Of a DNA stretch of 7,369 bases, positions 1 to 4,716 are shown in pieces. This DNA is from Nitrosospira sp. GTDB taxonomy: Bacteria > Pseudomonadota > Gammaproteobacteria > Burkholderiales > Nitrosomonadaceae. The notes beneath the pieces are model-generated. The model saw only the letters and a program-made list of their open reading frames with translations, had not been told where the DNA came from and searched no databases. Position 1 is the stretch's first letter. Each line of letters begins with the position of its first letter. The position numbers and the translations under genes are program-made. The stretch covers positions 1-7,369 of the forward strand of contig JAKDLC010000096.1 in NCBI GenBank assembly GCA_030453055.1, given 5' to 3'.

Positions 1-170
1 GACGCATGGGGATTGGCGGTCTGCCGGGCTCTGGCCATGTTCACGGCAGCGCCGAATTCCGCGTCCAGCCTGGGGAGGGTCGGTACACATGCGGTCAAAG
101 CTGCGGTCAGCGCTGCTGCCAGAGCCGCGGTCAGCCACCCCGGAATATTCTTTTTCGATGTCGTTTTCAT
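1..170 (-). CDS. Small Tad-locus lipoprotein, partial (3' end outside window)
   Basis: This is the fifth gene of the pilus operon, read leftward and still open at base 1 (56 codons visible). Residues 1-12 are a Lys-rich n-region (MKTTSKKNIPGW). Residues 13-27 are a Leu/Ala/Thr hydrophobic stretch ending in a lipobox, LTAC, with Cys28 as the predicted lipidated residue. The mature part begins VPTLPRLDAEFGAAVN and continues MARARQTANPHAS. A short lipoprotein with an 'LDxxFGxAV...QTxNP' pattern commonly follows the secretin gene in betaproteobacterial Flp loci, where it may assist the secretin in the outer membrane as RcpB or pilotin-like proteins do; that role is inference. The start at 170 is preferred over an in-frame ATG at 179 because an AGGAG overlapping the secretin stop lies about 9 nt before 170 but directly abuts 179. 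The 13-nt gap to the secretin stop implies cotranscription and probable translational coupling. Confidence 0.72.
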   Translation of the reverse strand, partial: MKTTSKKNIPGWLTAALAAALTAALTACVPTLPRLDAEFGAAVNMARARQTANPHA

Positions 171-183
171 GCTGGCCATCTCC

Positions 184-1875
184 TCATTTCATCTGAAAGC
201 CGCCGGCACCGGCAGGGTTGTTCAAGGGCTCGGTCTGGGGCGGATATCCTGATGCGGGCATACCGCCTGAGGGCGTATCTTTAGATGAGCCTTCCATCCT
301 TCCTTCGAACAGGAACTCCGGCCGGTCGGGCTGAGTAAAAGCGTCGGTCGGCAGCGCGTAATCCGGTTGGAGCGGTTTTATCAGGCGGGGCGTCACCACG
401 ACCATCAGCTCCGTCTTATTTTTCTGGAAATCGCTGCTGCGGAACAGGGCGCCGAGTATTGGAATTTCTCCCAGCACCGGGAAGCGCTTGACCGTTTCCT
501 TGATGTTGTCCTGCAGCAGTCCGCCGATGGCAAGCGACTGACCGTCGCGCAACTGCACGGTGGTCGATACGCGCCGGGTGGTGAAGGTCGGCACCGCCAG
601 CACCCCGCCGACGCCGGTGGTGGCGATGGTGTCGAATTTAACCAGTTCCGTCACTTCCGGGGATACCAGAAGGTTGATCCGCCCTTCCTCCAGCACGGTC
701 GGCGTAAACCGCAGCCCCACACCGAACTGCCTCGACTGAAGCGTAATCACGCCGGCAAACTGGGGAACGGGAATCATGACTTCGCCTCCCACCAGGAAGC
801 TCGCTTCCTGGCCGCTGATCGCCACGATGTTGGGCTCGGCCAGAATCTGTATCAGTTCGTCTTTTTTCTCGGCATCGATGAGAAAAGAGTCTCCTATATC
901 CGGCGTACCTCTGGACTGGAACAGCATGCCCGGCGCACCGCCGATGATGCCGGTCATGATCTGCGTCCAGGCGCTTCCGGCTTTTCTGACCGCTCGCTGG
1001 AAGTCAAAACCGAGTTTTTCCGCGACCTTCCGGTCGATCTCCGCTATCTTTACTTCCAGCATCACCTGCTGGTTGCTACCCACCTGGAGCAGATTGACGA
1101 CCTGAATACTGCCCAGTCCCTGACCGGCGCCCTGTGGTTCGCCGCTTTGTCCGCCGCCCTGCGTGCCTCCCTGGGCGCCAGCCTGGGCGCCTCCCAGGGG
1201 GCCGCCTTGCGCGCCGCCACGTTGCATGCCGCTCTGGATGCCGACGGCAGCGCGCACATAAGCATCCGCCAGCGCTACCGCCCGGTCCGCCTTCAGGGTA
1301 TCGGATACCGTGCCGGACAGCACCAGCGAATCCCCTGCCGCGCTTACCCTGATGCTTTTCTCGTCAGGCATGAGTTCCTGCAGCTTGCTTTGTACCGCCG
1401 CCGCATCCATGATGACGGTCACGTTGATGACCGTGGTCTGCCCGCCCCGGGTCCACAGAATGATATTGGTCGTCCCGATGGTCTTGCCCAGCACATAGAT
1501 CTCGCGCGGGCTGATCAGCATCACATCAGCCACCTCCGGGTTACCCACCGATAAGCGCGTGACCGGCGCCGTCAATCTGAGCAGGGCCGATTTGCCCAAT
1601 GTCACATTCATGCCGGTGGCCGCCGCCGGCAACGCCTCGGGCGGCCTGGCTGCTGCAATCATCTGGGCTGTTGCAGCGGGAACGCCCGCCGTCAGCACAA
1701 CAATGGCGCACAGCGTCGTCGCCAAAAGGCGGAGAAACGCCGGGAGCGGGCTGCCACGATGGAGTAGCGGGCGTAAAGCAGGCAAAGGGAGTAAATGCGA
1801 ATGGACGCCTTGCCGGAAAATATGCCTTACCGCAGGGGAGACAGGGTATCTGTCCATGGGTTGGCGCATTTTCAT
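184..1875 (-). CDS. cpaC: Tad/Flp pilus secretin (CpaC/RcpA family)
   Basis: Outer-membrane secretin through which the Flp pilus is extruded (563 aa). A hydrophobic signal segment at about residues 47-70 (LRLLATTLC...ATAQ) is preceded by an unusually long, Arg/His/Pro-rich n-region. Residues 87-155 match the pilus-secretin N-terminal domain (GKSALLRL, PVTRLSVGNPEVADV, VLGKTIGTTNIILW). Residues 158-212 look like a BON domain. A Gly/Gln-rich linker fills 213-256. The secretin core spans about 258-500 with VNLLQVGSNQQVMLEVKIAEID, ISGQEASFLVGGEVMIPVPQ, FPVLGEIPILGALFRS and ELMVVVTPRLI, all family hallmarks. The C-terminal tail (501-563) is Pro/Gly-rich. The start is fixed by an ATGA overlap with the cpaB stop and an AAAGGA about 6 nt upstream, indicating translational coupling to cpaB. 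Assignment to the family is firm; only the true signal-peptide start is uncertain. Confidence 0.95.
   Translation of the reverse strand: MKMRQPMDRYPVSPAVRHIFRQGVHSHLLPLPALRPLLHRGSPLPAFLRLLATTLCAIVVLTAGVPAATAQMIAAARPPEALPAAATGMNVTLGKSALLRLTAPVTRLSVGNPEVADVMLISPREIYVLGKTIGTTNIILWTRGGQTTVINVTVIMDAAAVQSKLQELMPDEKSIRVSAAGDSLVLSGTVSDTLKADRAVALADAYVRAAVGIQSGMQRGGAQGGPLGGAQAGAQGGTQGGGQSGEPQGAGQGLGSIQVVNLLQVGSNQQVMLEVKIAEIDRKVAEKLGFDFQRAVRKAGSAWTQIMTGIIGGAPGMLFQSRGTPDIGDSFLIDAEKKDELIQILAEPNIVAISGQEASFLVGGEVMIPVPQFAGVITLQSRQFGVGLRFTPTVLEEGRINLLVSPEVTELVKFDTIATTGVGGVLAVPTFTTRRVSTTVQLRDGQSLAIGGLLQDNIKETVKRFPVLGEIPILGALFRSSDFQKNKTELMVVVTPRLIKPLQPDYALPTDAFTQPDRPEFLFEGRMEGSSKDTPSGGMPASGYPPQTEPLNNPAGAGGFQMK
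1108..1233 (-). repeat. Gly/Gln-rich low-complexity segment within the secretin gene
   Basis: This segment encodes secretin residues about 215-256, a run of GGAQ, GGTQ and GAGQ-type units between the BON-like domain and the secretin core. At the DNA level there are imperfect short direct repeats, including CCTGGGCGCC occurring twice 12 bp apart on the plus strand (about 1170-1192). The rest of the gene is ordinary coding sequence. The segment is probably a flexible linker that can expand or contract by slippage; the flexibility is inference. Confidence 0.7.
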
Positions 1876-2681
1876 CGGGTTTCCTTTGCCGCCAGTTTTG
1901 CTTCGGTTTTGTGTATGCCTCTGATGATTTCAACCGTCGGCTTCGGTGCAGCAGGCTTGCTGCGGGAGGGGAACGCCGTTCCGGTTTCGGCACGCAGCCT
2001 CAGCAGATCCCGGGTGCGCACCCCGTCCGTCGTGCCCGGGCTCTTATCGATCTGGTTGCGCAGCGCCAGCGACAGCGTGCCGACGCTGCGCGCCAGATCG
2101 AGTTTTTCCGCCTGCTCCGGGGTCACTTCCAGGGTGACGGCATTGACCACTTTGGCTTTGGTTTCGTCACGACCGAGATCCTGGGCCACCGCCAATACCA
2201 GAATCTGCTCCAGCACGATCTTGGAAATGGGCTTGTCGCTTTCATCCTTGGTGTTGACCAGAATGTCCACTTTGTTTCCCGGCAGCGCGAAGCCGGCGAC
2301 GCCGACGACGTCATTCACGCGCACAGTAATGGCGCGCTTGCCTTCCGCGATCACGCCGGACAATCCGCCCATGGCGCCTTCCGGAGCCAGCTTGGATTCC
2401 AGCAGCGGTTCACCGCGCACGAGATTGACTTTGACTACACGGGAATCGAGCCGCTTCGCATCCTGAAAAGATCCCGGCGGCGTGCTGGCGCGCGGCCAGT
2501 CCGTCGACTGCAGCAAATCCGGGGTCAACCGTGTGCCGACATCGATGTCCCGGGAGGCGATGATTACCGAGGATGCATCCACGCTCGCGCGCTCGATGAC
2601 CCATTTACCCGCCGCCACCACCGCAGCCAGACCCAGCAGCAGCGAGATTACGATCATCCATATCGCTCTCACGTTCTTCAT
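1872..2681 (-). CDS. cpaB: Flp pilus assembly protein CpaB/RcpC (SAF domain)
   Basis: Periplasmic, membrane-anchored component of the Tad pilus that works with the secretin (269 aa, usual for the family). Residues 6-25 are a single N-terminal membrane segment (AIWMIVISLLLGLAAVVAAG). Residues 38-98 form the SAF domain (VIIASRDIDVGTRLTPDLL ... VNLVRGEPLLESKL). Residues 107-213 carry the RcpC-type domain, with ITVRVNDVVGVAGFALPGNKVDIL and VTLEVTPEQAEKLDLARSVGTLSLALRN. The C-terminus has the common VEIIRG motif (250-255) followed by a charged tail. SAF domains in this family are thought to bind peptidoglycan or aid secretin assembly, which is family knowledge. The ribosome-binding site is weak (GGA about 9 nt before the ATG). 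The gene is separated from cpaA by 359 nt that contain a MITE-like insertion, while its stop overlaps the cpaC start by 4 nt. Confidence 0.93.
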   Translation of the reverse strand: MKNVRAIWMIVISLLLGLAAVVAAGKWVIERASVDASSVIIASRDIDVGTRLTPDLLQSTDWPRASTPPGSFQDAKRLDSRVVKVNLVRGEPLLESKLAPEGAMGGLSGVIAEGKRAITVRVNDVVGVAGFALPGNKVDILVNTKDESDKPISKIVLEQILVLAVAQDLGRDETKAKVVNAVTLEVTPEQAEKLDLARSVGTLSLALRNQIDKSPGTTDGVRTRDLLRLRAETGTAFPSRSKPAAPKPTVEIIRGIHKTEAKLAAKETR

Positions 2682-2826
2682 TTAATTATCCATTTTTGCC
2701 GGCAGTTATTTCCGGACTATCCGGCATTCGCCCCCGTTTCTGTTTCTTTATAATTCAATGACTCGGTTCGGATTTTGCGAGCAGATAAACCGGAGAACCG
2801 GAATAGATAGGCGAGCAATTCCCGGT

Positions 2827-2994
2827 CTAGCAGCCTGTCGGACTTGAAGGAAATCGGCTGCAAAAGTGTCTGGCCGGTCCATATTTCGCCGCTTTTTTGG
2901 CCAATAGAACAACTATTGGCCTTCAAAATCGTCAAAATCTGTCCTCGCCCAGTCACTTTTTCGCTTCGATTCTTCAAGTCCGACAGGCTGCTAG
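2827..2994. mobile_element. MITE-like element with perfect 23-bp terminal inverted repeats
   Basis: A 168-bp element sits in the 359-nt cpaB-cpaA spacer. Positions 2827-2849 and 2972-2994 are perfect inverted repeats of 23 bp, beginning CTAGCAGCCTGTCGGACTTG. The outermost CTAG is itself palindromic, so it may be a 4-bp target duplication (or a 2-bp TA duplication) rather than part of the repeat. Inside, GGCCAATAG (2899-2907) and CTATTGGCC (2913-2921) form a second perfect 9-bp hairpin with a 5-nt loop. No transposase is encoded, so mobility would depend on an autonomous element elsewhere. The AGTCCGACAGGCTGCT end resembles ends I associate with common proteobacterial IS elements, but I cannot name the family with confidence. 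The element adds 168 bp inside what should be a continuous operon and could alter readthrough from flp-cpaA into cpaB. Confidence 0.82.
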
Positions 2995-3040
2995 TGGTGT
3001 TGTGCTTTTTACGGGAATCCAATCTATTGATTATTGCGGG

Positions 3041-3589
3041 TCAGCCCCAATGGGCAAGGCCCAGATACACCATCGTTCCCGCCGCGATCGCCACGCCGTA
3101 GGGCAGCTTGCCCACCGATTCCGCTGCGGAATCGGGGTGATTTCCGACCACGGGAAGATCCCTCATTGACCCCCCGGCCGCGCCGATGAACAGCAGCATT
3201 TTGAGGTTATACAACAGCCCGCGCAGCTTGCCCTGACGCCACGCGACCCCCAGCGCCAGCACGCCGCCCGCAAGCAGGACACACAGCAGTGCGCTGATCG
3301 CGCCGCGCGCCCCCAGAAAGGCACCGGTCATGGCCATGAGCTTCACGTCCCCGGCGCCCATGGCGCGCAGCAGGTAAAGTGGCAGCAGCAACACCAGGCC
3401 GACTCCCAGCCCCGCCAGCGAATCGAGAACGCCCAGCCCGCCCATTTCCTGCGGCAGCATGGCATTCGACAGCACCCCTACCACCGCACCGGGGAAAACC
3501 AGGACGTTCGGGATACGGTGGCTGCGGATATCGTGCCAGGCTGCGGAAAGCAGCAGCAGCAGCAAAAACCCGATGTTAAATGAAATCAT
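3041..3589 (-). CDS. cpaA: Prepilin peptidase CpaA/TadV (A24 aspartic protease)
   Basis: Inner-membrane aspartic protease that removes the leader from Flp prepilin (182 aa, normal for the short TadV type, which lacks the N-methyltransferase half of PilD). Both catalytic aspartates are visible: Asp20 in WHDIRSHRIPN and Asp81 in the GxGD motif (MGAGDVKL). Hydrophobic segments lie at about 4-18, 29-41, 54-75, 84-112, 129-140 and 164-179, as expected for a multi-pass protein. The C-terminal KLPYGVAIAAGT is typical of CpaA proteins next to Flp loci. A modest GGAA lies about 8 nt before the start. The gene lies 128 nt downstream of flp, and the spacer holds two strong stem-loops, the nearer ending only 17 nt from the start codon, so its translation or transcription may be tuned below that of the pilin. 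Confidence 0.95.
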   Translation of the reverse strand: MISFNIGFLLLLLLSAAWHDIRSHRIPNVLVFPGAVVGVLSNAMLPQEMGGLGVLDSLAGLGVGLVLLLPLYLLRAMGAGDVKLMAMTGAFLGARGAISALLCVLLAGGVLALGVAWRQGKLRGLLYNLKMLLFIGAAGGSMRDLPVVGNHPDSAAESVGKLPYGVAIAAGTMVYLGLAHWG

Positions 3590-3606
3590 TCAATCATTCC
3601 GCTTAA

Positions 3607-3642
3607 GCGCCGCCCGGCCCCGAGTAAGAGGCCGGGCGGTGC
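3607..3642 (-). promoter_or_regulatory. GC-rich stem-loop just upstream of cpaA
   Basis: CCGCCCGGCC (3610-3619) pairs perfectly with 3630-3639, a 10-bp all-G/C stem around a 10-nt loop. Two more pairs lie outside a single mismatch. There is no T-run on either side in the direction of transcription, so it is not a textbook intrinsic terminator. It could partly attenuate transcription, block processive 3' exonucleases so that flp mRNA is stabilised, or hinder ribosome access to cpaA. Confidence 0.6.
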
Positions 3643-3661
3643 ATGGAACTCCAATTACGAC

Positions 3662-3697
3662 TGCCAGGCGTGGCCGGAGAAGACCACGCGCCTGGCA
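3662..3697 (-). promoter_or_regulatory. Stem-loop directly after flp
   Basis: TGCCAGG with CGTGG on one side (3662-3673) pairs with CCACG and CCTGGCA on the other (3684-3697), giving a 12-bp stem with one 2-nt bulge and a loop of about 10 nt. It starts 20 nt after the flp stop codon. It lacks a U-tract, so an mRNA-stabilising or attenuating role is more likely than full termination. With the next stem-loop it forms a tandem pair, a plausible way to give abundant pilin mRNA and less of the downstream genes (inference). Confidence 0.58.
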
Positions 3698-3717
3698 ACT
3701 TTAGTGAAGGTTTCTTC

Positions 3718-3906
3718 TTACCCTCCCCCTGCCGTCGTAAGTTTAGTGGAGACAGTGCCGAATGTGGTGCTCAAACTACCGCCGACCAATTGCACTCCAC
3801 CGATAATCGCCACTGCGATCAGGGCTGCGATCAGACCGTATTCAATGGCGGTCACGCCTTCTTCGTCGTTCAGAAACTGCTTCACGCCTTGTATGATTTC
3901 TTTCAT
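3718..3906 (-). CDS. flp: Flp/Fap major pilin prepilin
   Basis: Structural subunit of the Flp pilus (62 aa, typical size). A short charged leader, MKEIIQGVKQFLNDEEG, ends in Gly17, the expected cleavage site. The mature chain starts VTAIEYGLIAALIAVAIIGG, carrying Glu22 (+5 of the mature pilin) and Tyr23, the EY pair that defines the Flp subfamily, inside the hydrophobic assembly helix. The C-terminal part is small and Gly/Ser/Thr-rich, ending TTAGGG. CpaA encoded next door would process it. AAAGGA 8 nt before the start is the best ribosome-binding site in the pilus operon, in keeping with the need for high pilin output. It is the first gene of the operon and the only flp copy seen in this window. 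Confidence 0.96.
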   Translation of the reverse strand: MKEIIQGVKQFLNDEEGVTAIEYGLIAALIAVAIIGGVQLVGGSLSTTFGTVSTKLTTAGGG

Positions 3907-3988
3907 GATGATTTCCTTTACTTTATGTCGTTAAAATAAAAATCCACCAGAATACGGCGGAGACTCTTTTCCTACATACTGCGATATC

Positions 3989-4018
3989 ATTCTAGGAAAC
4001 CTGCAAGCCCCTCGTCCA
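3989..4018 (-). promoter_or_regulatory. Candidate sigma-70 promoter of the flp-cpa operon
   Basis: On the minus strand TGGACG (4018-4013) and TAGAAT (3994-3989) are separated by 18 bp. They match 4 of 6 and 5 of 6 consensus bases. Transcription would start near 3982, leaving a 5' leader of about 76 nt before flp. The -35 hexamer abuts the first of four operator-like dyads, an arrangement typical of activator-dependent promoters with an imperfect -35. Assignment is by eye only. Confidence 0.45.
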
Positions 4019-4189
4019 TTGCACTGAAGTACAATAAATGCCTAATTCAAGTGTTCTGTCCATCGTACCTAAGTACAATGAAATGCATAATTCAAGCGCT
4101 TTGTCCATCGTACTAAAGTACAATGAAATGCCTCCTGCATGGGTGACCTGCATAATTCAAGCGTTTTGTCCATCGTACCAAAGTACAGG
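4018..4189 (-). repeat. Four-copy operator-like dyad array upstream of flp
   Basis: Four 18-bp imperfect palindromes of the form ATTGTAC-N4-GTACRAT (minus strand) occur at 4018-4035, 4062-4079, 4107-4124 and 4172-4189. Their centres are 44, 45 and 65 bp apart. Each lies in a longer repeat of about 45 bp, reading on the plus strand TAATTCAAGYGYTTTGTCC followed by the dyad and GAAATGC. The copy next to flp is the most diverged outside the dyad. The 65-bp step is explained by a 21-bp insertion at 4132-4152, about two helical turns. The dyad nearest flp is centred roughly 44 bp before the predicted transcription start, close to the class II activator position. The symmetry and placement suggest binding sites for a dimeric transcription factor; which one is not known. 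Confidence 0.65.
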
Positions 4190-4395
4190 GCGCGGTTATC
4201 CGCACAAGCATGCCATTCGGTTATCGGGCGTAAAGCCTCCCGCATCAACACGCCATCCCGGATGAACGTCTTCCTTGAGATCGTTATCCTGTTTGTTCGG
4301 TCCGTCCGCCATGACGCGTCCTGTTGCGAAGTGTTGACAGGATTATCAAGCGAACGGCGCGCTAACCATGGGGAAAACAAACGGGGAATAACACG
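4190..4395. other. Intergenic stretch with no recognised feature
   Basis: I see no convincing gene, RNA or promoter in this part of the flp-bioA intergenic region. Open frames crossing it lack ribosome-binding sites and family motifs. A TTGACA at 4334-4339 has no -10 partner at suitable spacing. Confidence 0.5.
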
Positions 4396-4488
4396 CTAGT
4401 TCGGAAATTCGAAGTGAAAAAAAAAGCGGAATATGAATCGGTCGGACGCTTTTGCAGTCGATTTCCTTAAACCCAGATAATCCATTAG
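4396..4488 (-). mobile_element. Decayed, internally deleted second copy of the MITE-like element
   Basis: Read on the minus strand, the core at 4468-4420 (AAGGAAATCGACTGCAAAAG, then GTCCGACCGATTCATAT and CCGCTTTTTT) aligns with 2847-2898 of the intact element. There are six substitutions in the first 38 bases, all transitions, and one 3-bp gap. The far end also aligns: TTCGAAGTGAAAAA at 4408-4421 against TCGAAGCGAAAAA in the reverse complement of 2960-2972. The inner part of the intact element, including its 9-bp hairpin, is missing, and the junction falls in an A-tract. The terminal repeats are badly eroded; CTAG at 4396-4399 and TTAG at 4485-4488 may be the remnants of the ends. Orientation is opposite to the copy between cpaA and cpaB. 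Confidence 0.6.
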
Positions 4489-4531
4489 GACGCGAGATGA
4501 TGGCGAGGCAGGTTGCGAGACAGTTTTGTCG

Positions 4532-4558
4532 GTCGGATTAGCGAAAGCGTAATCCGAC
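4532..4558. repeat. REP-like hairpin (GTCGGATTA type)
   Basis: GTCGGATTA (4532-4540) and TAATCCGAC (4550-4558) are perfect 9-bp inverted repeats. The inner GC-GAAA-GC adds two pairs and a GNRA-type tetraloop, with one bulged G. Hairpins of the TCGGATTAGCG...CGTAATCCGA type are, to my knowledge, widespread intergenic repeats in beta- and gammaproteobacteria. It shares AGCGTAA with the neighbouring GATGGGT-type repeat. Confidence 0.65.
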
Positions 4559-4575
4559 AATGGAACACAGCATAG

Positions 4576-4676
4576 ATAGAATGGGTGGAGTGAAGCGCAA
4601 CCCATCATTTGATCATGGTTTGATGTGTTGTTCAATTTGGGTTTTGATGGGTTACGCTACGCTTCACCCATCCTAC
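4576..4676. repeat. Inverted pair of REP-like repeats (GATGGGT type)
   Basis: Two 31-bp sequences face each other at 4576-4606 and 4646-4676 with 25 of 31 positions matching after reverse complementation. Each is itself a small hairpin with ATGGGT and ACCCAT arms. The pattern GTAGGATGGGTGAAGCG...GTAACCCATC is a common interspersed repeat in proteobacterial genomes. A head-to-head pair around a 39-bp spacer resembles BIME-like doublets mobilised by REP-associated (RAYT) transposases; no such transposase is in the window. The pair ends 40 nt before the bioA start, so it occupies the space where a bioA promoter or leader would lie. Confidence 0.65.
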
Positions 4677-4716
4677 CTAAGCGCCGAACTGAGAATGGTT
4701 CATAGGCATTAAATCA

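Noticed and set aside
792..811. CCAGGAAGC-TC-GCTTCCTGG palindrome in cpaC
   Set aside because: Arms of 9 bp can arise by chance in a window of this size. It lies over a strongly conserved secretin motif, has no T-run in the direction of transcription, and codon constraint explains it.
1599..2753. 384-codon plus-strand frame opposite cpaC and cpaB
   Set aside because: It is an antisense shadow of two well-supported genes and has an Arg/His/Gln-rich composition typical of such shadows.
2899..2921. Hairpin inside the MITE as a terminator for cpaA
   Set aside because: On the minus strand the stem is followed by A's rather than T's, so it does not have terminator form in the operon direction.
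2717..3022. 101-codon open frame on the minus strand between cpaB and cpaA
   Set aside because: It runs straight through the MITE-like element, and both terminal repeats are read as protein. It has no good ribosome-binding site and no family resemblance.
4001..4018. Possible sigma-54 promoter on the minus strand (TGGACGAGGGGCTTGCA) upstream of flp
   Set aside because: The GG and GC elements are one base too far apart for a standard sigma-54 site, while TGGACG-N18-TAGAAT at the same place fits sigma-70.
4038..4265. 75-codon plus-strand frame giving a 15-residue repeated peptide (SSVLSIVPKYNE and SSALSIVLKYNE)
   Set aside because: The periodicity comes from the 45-bp DNA repeat being a multiple of three. 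The repeat goes out of register at the third unit, and the dyads explain the sequence better.
4334..4339. TTGACA as a -35 box toward bioA
   Set aside because: No -10 hexamer lies 16-19 bp downstream, where the sequence is GC-rich, and it is nearly 400 bp from bioA.
4069..4380. 103-codon minus-strand frame over the dyad array
   Set aside because: It consists largely of repeat-derived sequence, with no domain, no ribosome-binding site and no stable codon pattern.
4396..4635. 79-codon minus-strand frame upstream of bioA
   Set aside because: It is composed of the decayed MITE and REP-like hairpins, including a poly-Phe run from an A-tract. It does not look like a real protein.
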